64,000 nucleotides of DNA from JAUWGC01 sp963753055 (GTDB lineage Bacteria; Bacteroidota; Bacteroidia; Bacteroidales; B18-G4). Of this stretch, positions 52,080-59,060 are shown piece by piece. The translations under genes were made by a program, and so were the position numbers. How positions within the stretch are numbered: the first letter of the stretch is position 1; every line of letters begins with the position of its first letter. The notes beneath the pieces are model-generated. The model did no database searches. It was not told where the DNA came from and saw only the letters and a program-made list of their open reading frames with translations. Where the stretch lies: NCBI GenBank assembly GCA_963753055.1, contig CAVWAP010000004.1, forward strand, positions 620,001 through 684,000, written 5' to 3'.

Positions 52080-53092
52080 AGGTCGGTTTGCAGGTAGTGG
52101 CTGAGCGACCGGAACCTGTTTTTCCATTTCTCCATATCACAGAGCAGCTGTTCTCTGTTAAAAATATCAGGATTAAACTCTCCTGTATTTCTTTTTTCAA
52201 GTTTTTCAAGCTGATCAAGGCAAACCATACAGCGGCTAATTCCAAGTGAGAGCTTATGCAGGTACTTTGTTATCTGCGGAGGTGGATACTCCAACCGTTT
52301 GATTGAATCTATGGCTGTTTGCAATTGATTTTTATAAATAGTCCTGAATTCATCAATTTGCTTTAAGTCTGTAATCAAAGTCCTGATATCATGGCGGCTG
52401 TCATCATAAACATCAAAAAGGTCGTTAGCCATTTGCATTAATCCTCCAACCTGGTATATTGCTTCATGCTCCCTTTCAATCAGCGGATGCTTAAACACAG
52501 ATCTGTAGAATAGCAGAGAAAAACCACCTTTTGCAATTGTCAGGTTCAAAAGTGCTTCCAGGTTTAATGTTCCTTCTTCCTGCGATAAGCTGCTAACCTG
52601 AACATCAAATACCTGGTCGAATGCCGAATTTAATTTTTCAATTTCAGTAGTATTCTGGTGTATTTTCTTTAAGAAGTCTATGAATAAGCTTTCAAGAGAT
52701 GATACGGGTTTAAAATCAAATGGCTGATGCATCATTTCTTTGATCTGAATATGGGAAAGATTGGTTTTATCAAAGAAATCATCGAATAGCCCTGTAATTA
52801 CCCCCTGGGATGTGCTGGCAATCCGCTCTTCCAGTGTCATTTTTTTCCCTCTGAGTGTGCAAAACCCTTCTCCAACAATGGCGGGGACACCAAAACCATA
52901 ATAATTCCTGATCTTGGTAAAATCTTCCTGGTCAAGGCTACCGTCATTATGTTCATAAGCGTGTTGTAATTCAGATTCCAGATATCTGGCCATGAATCTT
53001 TTTTGCCTCCGGAAATCATGTAGCATTGAAAGATATATTGGGAAGAATTGTACTATCCGGGTGTAATTACCTACCATACAGCTAAAATACAT
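52076..53092 (-). CDS. Divergent class I isoprenoid biosynthesis enzyme (polyprenyl synthase/terpene synthase fold)
   Basis: This is a 338-residue, mainly helical protein. Both metal-binding motifs of the class I isoprenoid fold are visible (numbering from the TTG at 53095): DDFFD at about 105-109, and NDLFDVYDD at about 224-232 after QMA. The second motif can be read as the prenyltransferase DDxxD (here NDxxD) or as the NSE/DTE triad of terpene cyclases with Asp in the last place. KGGFSLLFY before it resembles the helix that holds the pyrophosphate Lys. The N-terminal region is unlike housekeeping farnesyl or octaprenyl synthases. ATG 53077 is an alternative start. No carotenoid or hopanoid genes are adjacent. 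The product is unknown. Confidence 0.7.
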   Translation of the reverse strand: MYFSCMVGNYTRIVQFFPIYLSMLHDFRRQKRFMARYLESELQHAYEHNDGSLDQEDFTKIRNYYGFGVPAIVGEGFCTLRGKKMTLEERIASTSQGVITGLFDDFFDKTNLSHIQIKEMMHQPFDFKPVSSLESLFIDFLKKIHQNTTEIEKLNSAFDQVFDVQVSSLSQEEGTLNLEALLNLTIAKGGFSLLFYRSVFKHPLIEREHEAIYQVGGLMQMANDLFDVYDDSRHDIRTLITDLKQIDEFRTIYKNQLQTAIDSIKRLEYPPPQITKYLHKLSLGISRCMVCLDQLEKLEKRNTGEFNPDIFNREQLLCDMEKWKNRFRSLSHYLQTDL

Positions 53093-53105
53093 CAAAATGA
53101 TTTAT

Positions 53106-53113
53106 TACTTTTG
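53106..53113 (+). promoter_or_regulatory. -7 promoter box (TACTTTTG) for tatC
   Basis: It matches TAnnTTTG, 30 bases before the ATG at 53144, in the short divergent gap with the isoprenoid enzyme gene. Confidence 0.45.
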
Positions 53114-53143
53114 GCTTTGGAATCATTGCATCAAACTCATTAG

Positions 53144-53989
53144 ATGGCCGAAGTCGTTTCAAATAAGAAGAAACCAAAGGGTAAAGAGCCCAAGGAGATG
53201 TCTTTTTGGGAGCATCTTGAGGAGCTGAGGTGGCATATCATAAGGTCTGTCATTGCTATCTTATTACTTGGCATTATTGCCTTTTTGAACAGGGAAATCA
53301 TTTTTGATAAGATCATCCTGGCTCCAAAGGATTCAGATTTTATCACCAACCGCTTATTATGCCAGCTGTCAGATTATTTAGGAGTTACTGCTTTATGCCT
53401 GGATAATCTGTCATTAAGCGTTGTGAACCTGAAGATGTCGGGCCAGTTTATGACCCATTTATATATTTCAATTGTGGCAGGTATCATCGTAGGTTTTCCT
53501 TACTTGCTCTGGGAGATCTGGCGTTTCATACAGCCAGCATTGAAGACAAAGGAAAAGAAATATTCCGGTGGCGCAGTTGTGGTTTGCAGCCTTCTTTTTT
53601 TAGTCGGGGTATTGTTTAGCTATTTCCTGATCGTTCCACTAACATTGCACTTCCTGGGGACATACCAGGTTAGTGATATGATCGAAAACAACATTGCATT
53701 GAACTCCTACATAAGCACTGTAGTTTCTGTTTCCTTTGCGGTTGGATTGGTATTTGAATTGCCTGTTTTTGTCTATTTTCTGACCAGCGTTGGCTTGCTT
53801 ACACCAGCATTCATGAAGAAAAACAGGAAGTATATGCTGGTAATTATTCTGGTGCTTTCTGCGATTATTACACCTCCCGATGTATTTAGCCAGATAATGG
53901 TGTGTATACCATTAATGATACTATATGAATTCTCCATTTGGATATCCAAAAAGGTTTATCTGAGAAGGGAGAGTGAGTTAAAAGGATAA
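53144..53989 (+). CDS. tatC: TatC, twin-arginine translocase core subunit
   Basis: This is the polytopic receptor of the Tat system that recognises twin-arginine signal peptides of folded proteins. The 281-residue protein opens with MSFWEHLEELRWHIIRS, the signature segment, followed by six membrane helices and the conserved GFPYLLWEIWRFIQPAL and LPVFVYFL segments. No tatA/B gene is adjacent. Two Tat substrates are encoded 5-8 kb on: the molybdopterin enzyme (TRRDFIK) and the Rieske protein (SRRKFVQ). This suggests a functional but not operonic link. Confidence 0.95.
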   Translation: MAEVVSNKKKPKGKEPKEMSFWEHLEELRWHIIRSVIAILLLGIIAFLNREIIFDKIILAPKDSDFITNRLLCQLSDYLGVTALCLDNLSLSVVNLKMSGQFMTHLYISIVAGIIVGFPYLLWEIWRFIQPALKTKEKKYSGGAVVVCSLLFLVGVLFSYFLIVPLTLHFLGTYQVSDMIENNIALNSYISTVVSVSFAVGLVFELPVFVYFLTSVGLLTPAFMKKNRKYMLVIILVLSAIITPPDVFSQIMVCIPLMILYEFSIWISKKVYLRRESELKG

Positions 53990-54045
53990 GTGCCGGCAAA
54001 TACTTGCAGGGTTCACTAAATTTTTATAATTTAGAAAAGGAGTAT

Positions 54046-54282
54046 TCAGGATTGTTCTTTTTCACGCTTAGCGGCGGTGCAGCAGTTATTGTACATACAA
54101 ACACCAAACAATACTACAGCAAAAACCAATGTAAAGATGATGATCTTATGAAATAGTGGAGTAGTAAGCCCGGCACAGCATCCAAATAAGCCTGAAATGA
54201 TCATAAAAAGATAGCCGATAAACCCAATAAAGCCGAACAATAGAGCAAAGTTAGCAAGTACGTGTCGTTTCAAAATGTTCAT
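54046..54282 (-). CDS. Small two-helix membrane protein
   Basis: This is a 78-residue protein with two transmembrane segments (ALLFGFIGFIGYLFMIISGLFGC and IIIFTLVFAVVLFGVCMY), two Cys-Cys pairs (GCCAGL, NNCCTAAK) and a charged C-terminal tail. I chose the ATG at 54282. The frame is open to 54369, but a -7 promoter box lies at 54318-54325, inside that extension, so the longer form would start upstream of its own promoter. It faces the CRP-type regulator gene across a TGTGA operator and may be under its control. Family not recognised. Confidence 0.6.
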   Translation of the reverse strand: MNILKRHVLANFALLFGFIGFIGYLFMIISGLFGCCAGLTTPLFHKIIIFTLVFAVVLFGVCMYNNCCTAAKREKEQS

Positions 54283-54317
54283 AATGATTGGTTTTAAAAG
54301 TGAAATACAACTGTATA

Positions 54318-54325
54318 CAAATATA
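54318..54325 (-). promoter_or_regulatory. -7 promoter box (TATATTTG, minus strand) for the small membrane protein
   Basis: It is a perfect TAnnTTTG match on the minus strand, 35 bases upstream of the ATG at 54282. It decides the start choice of that gene. Confidence 0.5.
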
Positions 54326-54357
54326 CGACTTAATATATTGATAGTCATATATATCGA

Positions 54358-54395
54358 TGTGATCTTCATTTATAAAAAATGTGATCTTAATCACA
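54358..54395. promoter_or_regulatory. CRP/FNR-family operator: perfect TGTGA-N6-TCACA with an upstream half-site
   Basis: TGTGATCTTAATCACA at 54380-54395 is a perfect inverted repeat of the CRP type. A second TGTGATCTT (54358-54366) repeats its left half in direct orientation 22 bases away, two helical turns. The palindrome is centred about 75 bases upstream of the predicted start of the minus-strand membrane protein and close to position -34 of the regulator gene. Activation of the first and autoregulation of the second fit these positions. Confidence 0.75.
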
Positions 54396-54407
54396 TATTG
54401 AAAAACA

Positions 54408-54415
54408 TAAATTTG
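54408..54415 (+). promoter_or_regulatory. -7 promoter box (TAAATTTG) four bases before the regulator start codon
   Basis: It matches TAnnTTTG, and four bases separate it from the ATG at 54420, so a near-leaderless transcript is implied if it is used. The TGTGA palindrome lies directly upstream, over the -33 region. Confidence 0.4.
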
Positions 54416-54419
54416 TTAT

Positions 54420-55103
54420 ATGGATAATGCCAATTGCTCAAATTGTGATATAAAATCCAGGGCTGTAGAGACTTTAAGCAGCAAAGAACTGGAATTTCTG
54501 AATCATAACTGTGCAGAAGTGACTTTGGACAAAGGCGAGCATATCATCAAGGAAGGAACTTTATCTTCTCATATTGCCTATATAAAGTCCGGCCTTGCCA
54601 AGGTTCATATGGTGGGGCCAAGTGGCAGGGATCAAATCCTAAGGCTTGTGCCACCAGGATATTATATTGGAATTCAGACTATTCTCTTTGACAAGGTACA
54701 CCGTTATTCAGCTACAGCATTGAAACCTTCAAGAATGTGCTTCATAGATATTCTTTCCTTTAAGGAACTGATCAGGCGCAATCATCAATTTGCCTATGAG
54801 TTGATACTCTATTTGTGTCAAAACGAAATGGATTATTATGAGCGTTTTGTGAATCAGTCACAGAAGCACCTGAATGGACGCCTGGCAGATGCTTTAATTT
54901 ATTTTGCTAATACAATTAGCCAGGATGATGAGTTTGAGTTACCCTTATCAAGGTCAGATATAGGTGCGCTTATTGGATCGACCAGGGAGAGCGTGTCCAG
55001 GGCCATACATGAATTGATAGATATAGATGTAATTGAAATGAAAGGAAAGAAAATCCAGATTAAGAATTTTGATATGCTGAATAAGATCAGCAAAAGTGGC
55101 TAA
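54420..55103 (+). CDS. Crp/Fnr family transcription regulator with N-terminal CxxC
   Basis: This is a 227-residue regulator. The N-terminus has Cys6 and Cys9 (NCSNC), with further Cys31 and Cys107, spaced differently from the 4Fe-4S cysteines of E. coli FNR. A cyclic-nucleotide-type beta barrel covers about 25-130, the dimer helix follows, and the winged helix is at about 160-227. The recognition helix reads STRESVSR, which keeps the Arg-Glu-x3-Arg arrangement by which CRP reads TGTGA, and a TGTGA palindrome lies just upstream of the gene. It is convergent with the sulfur-respiration operon, 7 bases from its last stop. Redox or sulfur sensing by the cysteines is my inference. Confidence 0.88.
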   Translation: MDNANCSNCDIKSRAVETLSSKELEFLNHNCAEVTLDKGEHIIKEGTLSSHIAYIKSGLAKVHMVGPSGRDQILRLVPPGYYIGIQTILFDKVHRYSATALKPSRMCFIDILSFKELIRRNHQFAYELILYLCQNEMDYYERFVNQSQKHLNGRLADALIYFANTISQDDEFELPLSRSDIGALIGSTRESVSRAIHELIDIDVIEMKGKKIQIKNFDMLNKISKSG

Positions 55104-55110
55104 GCAATGC

Positions 55111-55758
55111 TTAGCAGCCGCCCTCCACAACCGATTTCTTTTTTCTTCTGGTTGGTACGACCACTTCCTGCCCGGTCCTGGTTTCTTCTTCAGGTTGTCC
55201 GAGACTTGCCTGGTATATGATATCAGCAAAGTCGTATTTTGCCTCTTCGACGAGGTAATCAGGTGTTTCCGGCATGTCATAAAAGTCGACCGGCCCATTT
55301 ACATAGTAATCATAGCCCCCTAATAACACCTTGATGTTATTGTACCCTAATTGCTTTAGCAATAACCATGGTGCATTAGCTTCCAGTTGGTTATGACCAT
55401 AGAGAATTATTGTTACTGAATCTGTGGCAAGTTCCTGGAAGAATTCAAGGTTTTCAAAATCGATAATGCTATATACTGGAATATTAATGGCTGTTTCAAT
55501 ATGGCCTTTAAGGAATTCATAAGGATTCCTGATATCAATAAGTTGATACGCAGGATCTTCGTATTCAACCAGCATAGGTATCTCCTCAGGGAAATATTCA
55601 TCCATGAGTGACAACGCCTCGGTTAAGGCTTCATCTGTATTAATCTGATAGGTGAGCTTTGGCCGTTTTATAGTTAACAGTCCGACAATAATGATCAAAG
55701 CAAATATTATGGTAAAAATGAATAGCCGTCTTGTTCTACTTAATTCTTTCATATTCAA
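55111..55758 (-). CDS. Membrane-anchored rhodanese-fold protein with C-terminal EGGC tail (copy 2)
   Basis: This is a 215-residue protein with an N-terminal signal anchor (LFIFTIIFALIIIVGLLTI) and a rhodanese fold (AYQLIDIRNPYEFLKGHIETAINIP to about residue 155) facing the periplasm. The catalytic-loop Cys is missing: where active rhodaneses have a Cys loop this protein reads IILYGHNQLEANAPWLLL. The only Cys in the whole protein is the last residue, in the tail RRKKKSVVEGGC. The partner upstream has the same tail. It is the last gene of the molybdoenzyme operon, 12 bases after its partner. A sulfur-binding or carrier role through the terminal Cys is an inference. Confidence 0.85.
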   Translation of the reverse strand: MNMKELSRTRRLFIFTIIFALIIIVGLLTIKRPKLTYQINTDEALTEALSLMDEYFPEEIPMLVEYEDPAYQLIDIRNPYEFLKGHIETAINIPVYSIIDFENLEFFQELATDSVTIILYGHNQLEANAPWLLLKQLGYNNIKVLLGGYDYYVNGPVDFYDMPETPDYLVEEAKYDFADIIYQASLGQPEEETRTGQEVVVPTRRKKKSVVEGGC

Positions 55759-55770
55759 TAATTTTTACAA

Positions 55771-56385
55771 TTAGCATCCGCCTTCAACAACTGTTTTCTT
55801 TTTCCTTGGAGTAATAGAAATAGTTTCCTTGCTTGCTTCCGTATTAACATGCTGTGAGCTCCCTCCAAAAAAGATACTTGCCCCTTTCCGAAAGTCATAA
55901 AGCTCAAATGCTTCTGTCGGTTCAGTTTGTTTTGGAGGTACAGGTTGCAGGATAGTTTCTGCCCAGCAATTGAGGCCACCTTTCATGATGTAAAGGTTTT
56001 GATATCCTTGCCTGCACAGTAGTAACCAGGCCTGGTCTGCATAAATATCCCCGTTGGAAAAGAGAATTACATCATAATCATCCTGGTCGAAATATTCTAT
56101 CCATGCAGAATCAAGAATTGATTCCAATGGAATGTTCATAGCGTAAGGAAGTGAATATTCGAAGTATTGATCAAAGTCCCTGACATCAACAAGAAAGATA
56201 TTCGGATCATTATTGATGAGTTTTTCTGCGATCATATCAGTACTCCAGAAACGTTCCTCACTATTCAGTTCACGAAGGAGCTCATTTGGTTTGATTTCAT
56301 TGATACTGGATCTGTCTGGCAGAAAGAATAAACCAGCGCCCAGGATGATCAATACGATAACAATAATTAAATAAAATTTATTCAT
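55771..56385 (-). CDS. Membrane-anchored rhodanese-fold protein with C-terminal EGGC tail (copy 1)
   Basis: This is a 204-residue protein with an N-terminal signal anchor (FYLIIVIVLIILGAGLFFL) and a periplasmic rhodanese fold (IFLVDVRDFDQYFEYSLPYAMNIPL). The catalytic loop reads VILFSNGDIYADQAW, so the active Cys is replaced. Two Cys lie elsewhere in the fold (LLLCRQ, LNCWAE). The last residues are PRKKKTVVEGGC. Compared with copy 2, the tail codons differ at third positions (Val GTT/GTG, Glu GAA/GAG, Gly GGA/GGC) while the residues are the same, a sign of selection on the peptide. It lies 11 bases after the YeeE-like gene in the operon. Confidence 0.85.
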   Translation of the reverse strand: MNKFYLIIVIVLIILGAGLFFLPDRSSINEIKPNELLRELNSEERFWSTDMIAEKLINNDPNIFLVDVRDFDQYFEYSLPYAMNIPLESILDSAWIEYFDQDDYDVILFSNGDIYADQAWLLLCRQGYQNLYIMKGGLNCWAETILQPVPPKQTEPTEAFELYDFRKGASIFFGGSSQHVNTEASKETISITPRKKKTVVEGGC

Positions 56386-56396
56386 CAGAAAGTGAA

Positions 56397-56987
56397 TTAA
56401 TATTCAACCTTTTTTACTCTTTTTTCGATTTGTGTAACAACTACAAACATCAATAAAGCAACGATAATCAGACCAAAGATGAACGTGCTGGATGATAGGC
56501 CGAGCGTATCATAGATTTTAACCGGCCCATATGCATTGGTCTCGTATATTGATTCGAACCAGGTAAATACTTCGGAAAAGAAGAAGATGCCAATGAGCGT
56601 TCCTCCAGTAAATACCATGGCATCAATCTTGCCAATAGCTGCTCCACAATAGCTTGTTCCCGGGCAATAACCTCCCATTATAAATCCGAGGCCCATGATG
56701 GCACCACCGATCAATGTACCCCAGAGGTAGGTGGAGTTGACATAGATCATTCCCAGGTCCATCCAACCAAAATAATCAAAGTAAATCATGCCGATACCTG
56801 CTGTGATTGCTGCAGTAAAAAAGACACGAAGTACTGTAAAGTCATATCCGTAAAAAACACCGATTAGTTTCCTTGAAGACGATAATCCTGAGCCTTCCAG
56901 GACATAGCCAAATGCCATTCCGAGTAAAACTGCAATGACCAGGTTCCAGTCTGAATCGATAATACCTTGGGGAATTAAAGGTCCCAT
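56397..56987 (-). CDS. YeeE/YedE family permease, half-size unit 2
   Basis: This is a 196-residue inner-membrane protein with about six helices. The family motif with the pore Cys is GGYCPGTSYCGAAIG near residues 105-120, followed by GKIDAMVFTGGTLIGIFFF. YeeE/YedE proteins carry thiosulfate or sulfane-sulfur compounds, and full-length members such as TsuA contain two such halves. Here the halves are split into two adjacent genes, as in PmpA/PmpB-type pairs. It starts 20 bases after unit 1 and ends 11 bases before the rhodanese pair, so transport and sulfur handling are on one message. Confidence 0.88.
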   Translation of the reverse strand: MGPLIPQGIIDSDWNLVIAVLLGMAFGYVLEGSGLSSSRKLIGVFYGYDFTVLRVFFTAAITAGIGMIYFDYFGWMDLGMIYVNSTYLWGTLIGGAIMGLGFIMGGYCPGTSYCGAAIGKIDAMVFTGGTLIGIFFFSEVFTWFESIYETNAYGPVKIYDTLGLSSSTFIFGLIIVALLMFVVVTQIEKRVKKVEY

Positions 56988-57007
56988 ATAATTGATTTTT
57001 TAAAAGT

Positions 57008-57523
57008 TTAAATCCAAAATTTTCTAAAAAAGTAAGCAAGTATATATGCTGATCCAAAAATCGCAAACGTGGTTAGAAAGCCTGCAGTAGCCATTGATGC
57101 CATTCCACTTAAGGCAGCACCACTGGTACATCCCCGCCCAAGCTGAGATCCAATCCCGAAAAACAGGCCACCTATACCCGCCATGATCAGCCTTGTTTTA
57201 GATGTGATCCTTGGTGAATGCTCAACAGTTAGTTTAAGTCGGCCAGCAACAGCTCCCGAGAGCAAGGCTCCAGCCAGGACTCCAAGTACCTCGAACACAA
57301 GCCAATTATTCATAGGATGCTTTTCATCACTGATAAACAGGCTATAATATGGCGATTCTTCAGCATGAGTTGGAGCCACTCTATTTACAGCGGCAACCAC
57401 AGTACTCTTTGCTGCACCGCTGGCGCCAAGGCCCCGCCCGGTGATATAAAAAGTGACCAGCAATACCAATCCCAGCATAACACCGCCAAAGTATGGATTA
57501 AAGTATCTTTTGCTTCTTTCCAT
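57008..57523 (-). CDS. YeeE/YedE family permease, half-size unit 1
   Basis: This is a 171-residue inner-membrane protein with four to five helices and the family motif GSQLGRGCTSGAALSGMA near residues 125-142, where the Cys is the presumed sulfur-relay residue. The start has a charged N-terminus (MERSKRYFNPYFGG) before the first helix. Together with unit 2 it would form a complete sulfur-compound permease. It lies 40 bases after the NrfD gene on the same strand. Confidence 0.88.
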   Translation of the reverse strand: MERSKRYFNPYFGGVMLGLVLLVTFYITGRGLGASGAAKSTVVAAVNRVAPTHAEESPYYSLFISDEKHPMNNWLVFEVLGVLAGALLSGAVAGRLKLTVEHSPRITSKTRLIMAGIGGLFFGIGSQLGRGCTSGAALSGMASMATAGFLTTFAIFGSAYILAYFFRKFWI

Positions 57524-57563
57524 TGTTTTTTTTATTATTTATATTCTAAAGTTCTTTGCATAA

Positions 57564-58505
57564 TTAATATAGAAACCGTGTGATCTGCCCTGCATTTACC
57601 ATGATGAACCTGAAAGCAAGGCCCCCAAGTATAATAAGTAAAGCAGGTATTACAACAGGTATCTTATGACCTAATAATTCCAGGATTTCCAGAACTGCAG
57701 GGAAAAGCAATCCCAGGATGACCACAAATACCCAGAATGATACAGTAAACTGCCCACCCAGGAATAACTCAGCAGCTTCGATCTGTACCTGGGAGCTTGC
57801 CAGGAAGCCCATGAAAAGATGGACTATCAGGACAATCTCAATTCCAATAAGAAGCAGATCGATCTTACTGAACATTTTTCTTTCCTCATGGTTCCTTGAC
57901 ATCAACATAATAGTTGCTGCTCCTGTTGAGAGTCCCGATATCAGGAACAGCGGCCCCAGTATGGATGTATTCCATAATGGCCTGGCATTAAAGGCTGAAA
58001 GCAGGATCCCGGTATAGATACCAAGAACGATAGCCAGGACGATCATCACCCATGCCAGAGCTTTTCGGTTGTTGATCACCCATCCTTCTATAACGTCCAT
58101 TATTTTGAACTTCCACTTCCAGCCCGGGATAGCTTCTTTGATATAACTTGCAGACCAGACAATTGATAATGGTGTGATGAACATCAATACCCAGGCACCC
58201 CATGACATGGGCGATTCGAACCTGATTGTAGTATACAGTTGCCAGAAGAATAGCTGATGTTTCAGGTCATAAAACAATGCCATCAATCCAAGGATCAGGA
58301 CACCCGGGACTATAAAAGTTGACCATTTTACGGCTGTAGGCATTTCTTTTTCCTTTCCGAGTATAGTATACAGGGCAGCAAAGAACAGGATGCCTGCAGC
58401 AAGCCCGCCAAGGAAGAGATATAAAGGTATGGGCCAGTGCCACAGATGCAAATGGGGATCTATTCCCGGATTCATTCGGCCACTTATGATTAATTCTTCT
58501 CTCAT
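57564..58505 (-). CDS. NrfD/PsrC-family quinone-interacting membrane subunit
   Basis: This is the membrane anchor of a three-subunit molybdoenzyme, exchanging electrons between the quinone pool and the Fe-S subunit. The 313-residue protein has about eight helices. The N-terminal LWHWPIPLYLFLGGLAAG and DLKHQLFFWQLYTTI segments are typical of the PsrC side of the family. It starts 21 bases after the Fe-S subunit gene stop. Its location next to a four-cluster ferredoxin and a Tat-exported catalytic subunit is the Psr/Phs/Ttr/Arr layout. Confidence 0.92.
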   Translation of the reverse strand: MREELIISGRMNPGIDPHLHLWHWPIPLYLFLGGLAAGILFFAALYTILGKEKEMPTAVKWSTFIVPGVLILGLMALFYDLKHQLFFWQLYTTIRFESPMSWGAWVLMFITPLSIVWSASYIKEAIPGWKWKFKIMDVIEGWVINNRKALAWVMIVLAIVLGIYTGILLSAFNARPLWNTSILGPLFLISGLSTGAATIMLMSRNHEERKMFSKIDLLLIGIEIVLIVHLFMGFLASSQVQIEAAELFLGGQFTVSFWVFVVILGLLFPAVLEILELLGHKIPVVIPALLIILGGLAFRFIMVNAGQITRFLY

Positions 58506-58526
58506 AATCTTAGAGTTATTAAAGGA

Positions 58527-59060
58527 TTATATCATGTAAAAAATCTGAGGTTGGGTACCTGCTTCAGGTGCCAGAGCTTTATATTTTCTGTTTCTGAGTG
58601 CTTTTGAAACATTACTGTCCGGATCATCAAGGTCGCCAAAATACATGCATTTTGTTGGGCACACAGAGACACAAGCCGGGTCAAGCCCTTTGGGTATCCT
58701 GTGTACGCAGAATGTGCATTTATCCACATGTCCATCAGGGTGAGAGTACCTGGCATCGTAGGGACAGGATTCTATACAGGCGCCGCATCCGATACATTCA
58801 TTTGGTGTAACCAGTACAATGCCTCCTTCAACAATATGACTTGCTCCTGTTGGGCAGCAACGTACACAGGGTGAATTCTCACAATGATTACAACGTTCCG
58901 AACGGATCTCCATCTCAACATTGGGATAAGAACCATCGATTGTTTCTGTTATCCAGTCGCGGCAGTAGCCGATCGGCACATTGTTTTCTGTCTGACAGGC
59001 CACCACACAATCACTGCAGCCCACGCATTTCTTAGTATCTATTGCCATTGCGTATCTCAT
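58527..59060 (-). CDS. 4Fe-4S ferredoxin-type electron transfer subunit (PsrB/PhsB-like)
   Basis: This is a 177-residue iron-sulfur protein with 16 ligand Cys arranged for four [4Fe-4S] clusters: CVGCSDCVVAC, CNHCENSPCVRCC, CIGCGACIESC and the split CTFC/CVSVC group. It has no signal peptide and would be exported bound to the Tat-bearing catalytic subunit. Its start overlaps the catalytic gene's stop by four bases (59057-59060), showing translational coupling. It bridges the molybdenum subunit and the NrfD anchor. Confidence 0.95.
   Translation of the reverse strand: MRYAMAIDTKKCVGCSDCVVACQTENNVPIGYCRDWITETIDGSYPNVEMEIRSERCNHCENSPCVRCCPTGASHIVEGGIVLVTPNECIGCGACIESCPYDARYSHPDGHVDKCTFCVHRIPKGLDPACVSVCPTKCMYFGDLDDPDSNVSKALRNRKYKALAPEAGTQPQIFYMI

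Noticed and set aside
54283..54369. N-terminal extension of the small membrane protein to 54369
   Set aside because: A -7 promoter box (54318-54325) lies within the extension and the ATG at 54282 gives a compact two-helix protein.
55111..56385. The two rhodanese-fold proteins as ordinary active thiosulfate sulfurtransferases
   Set aside because: The catalytic-loop Cys is absent in both.
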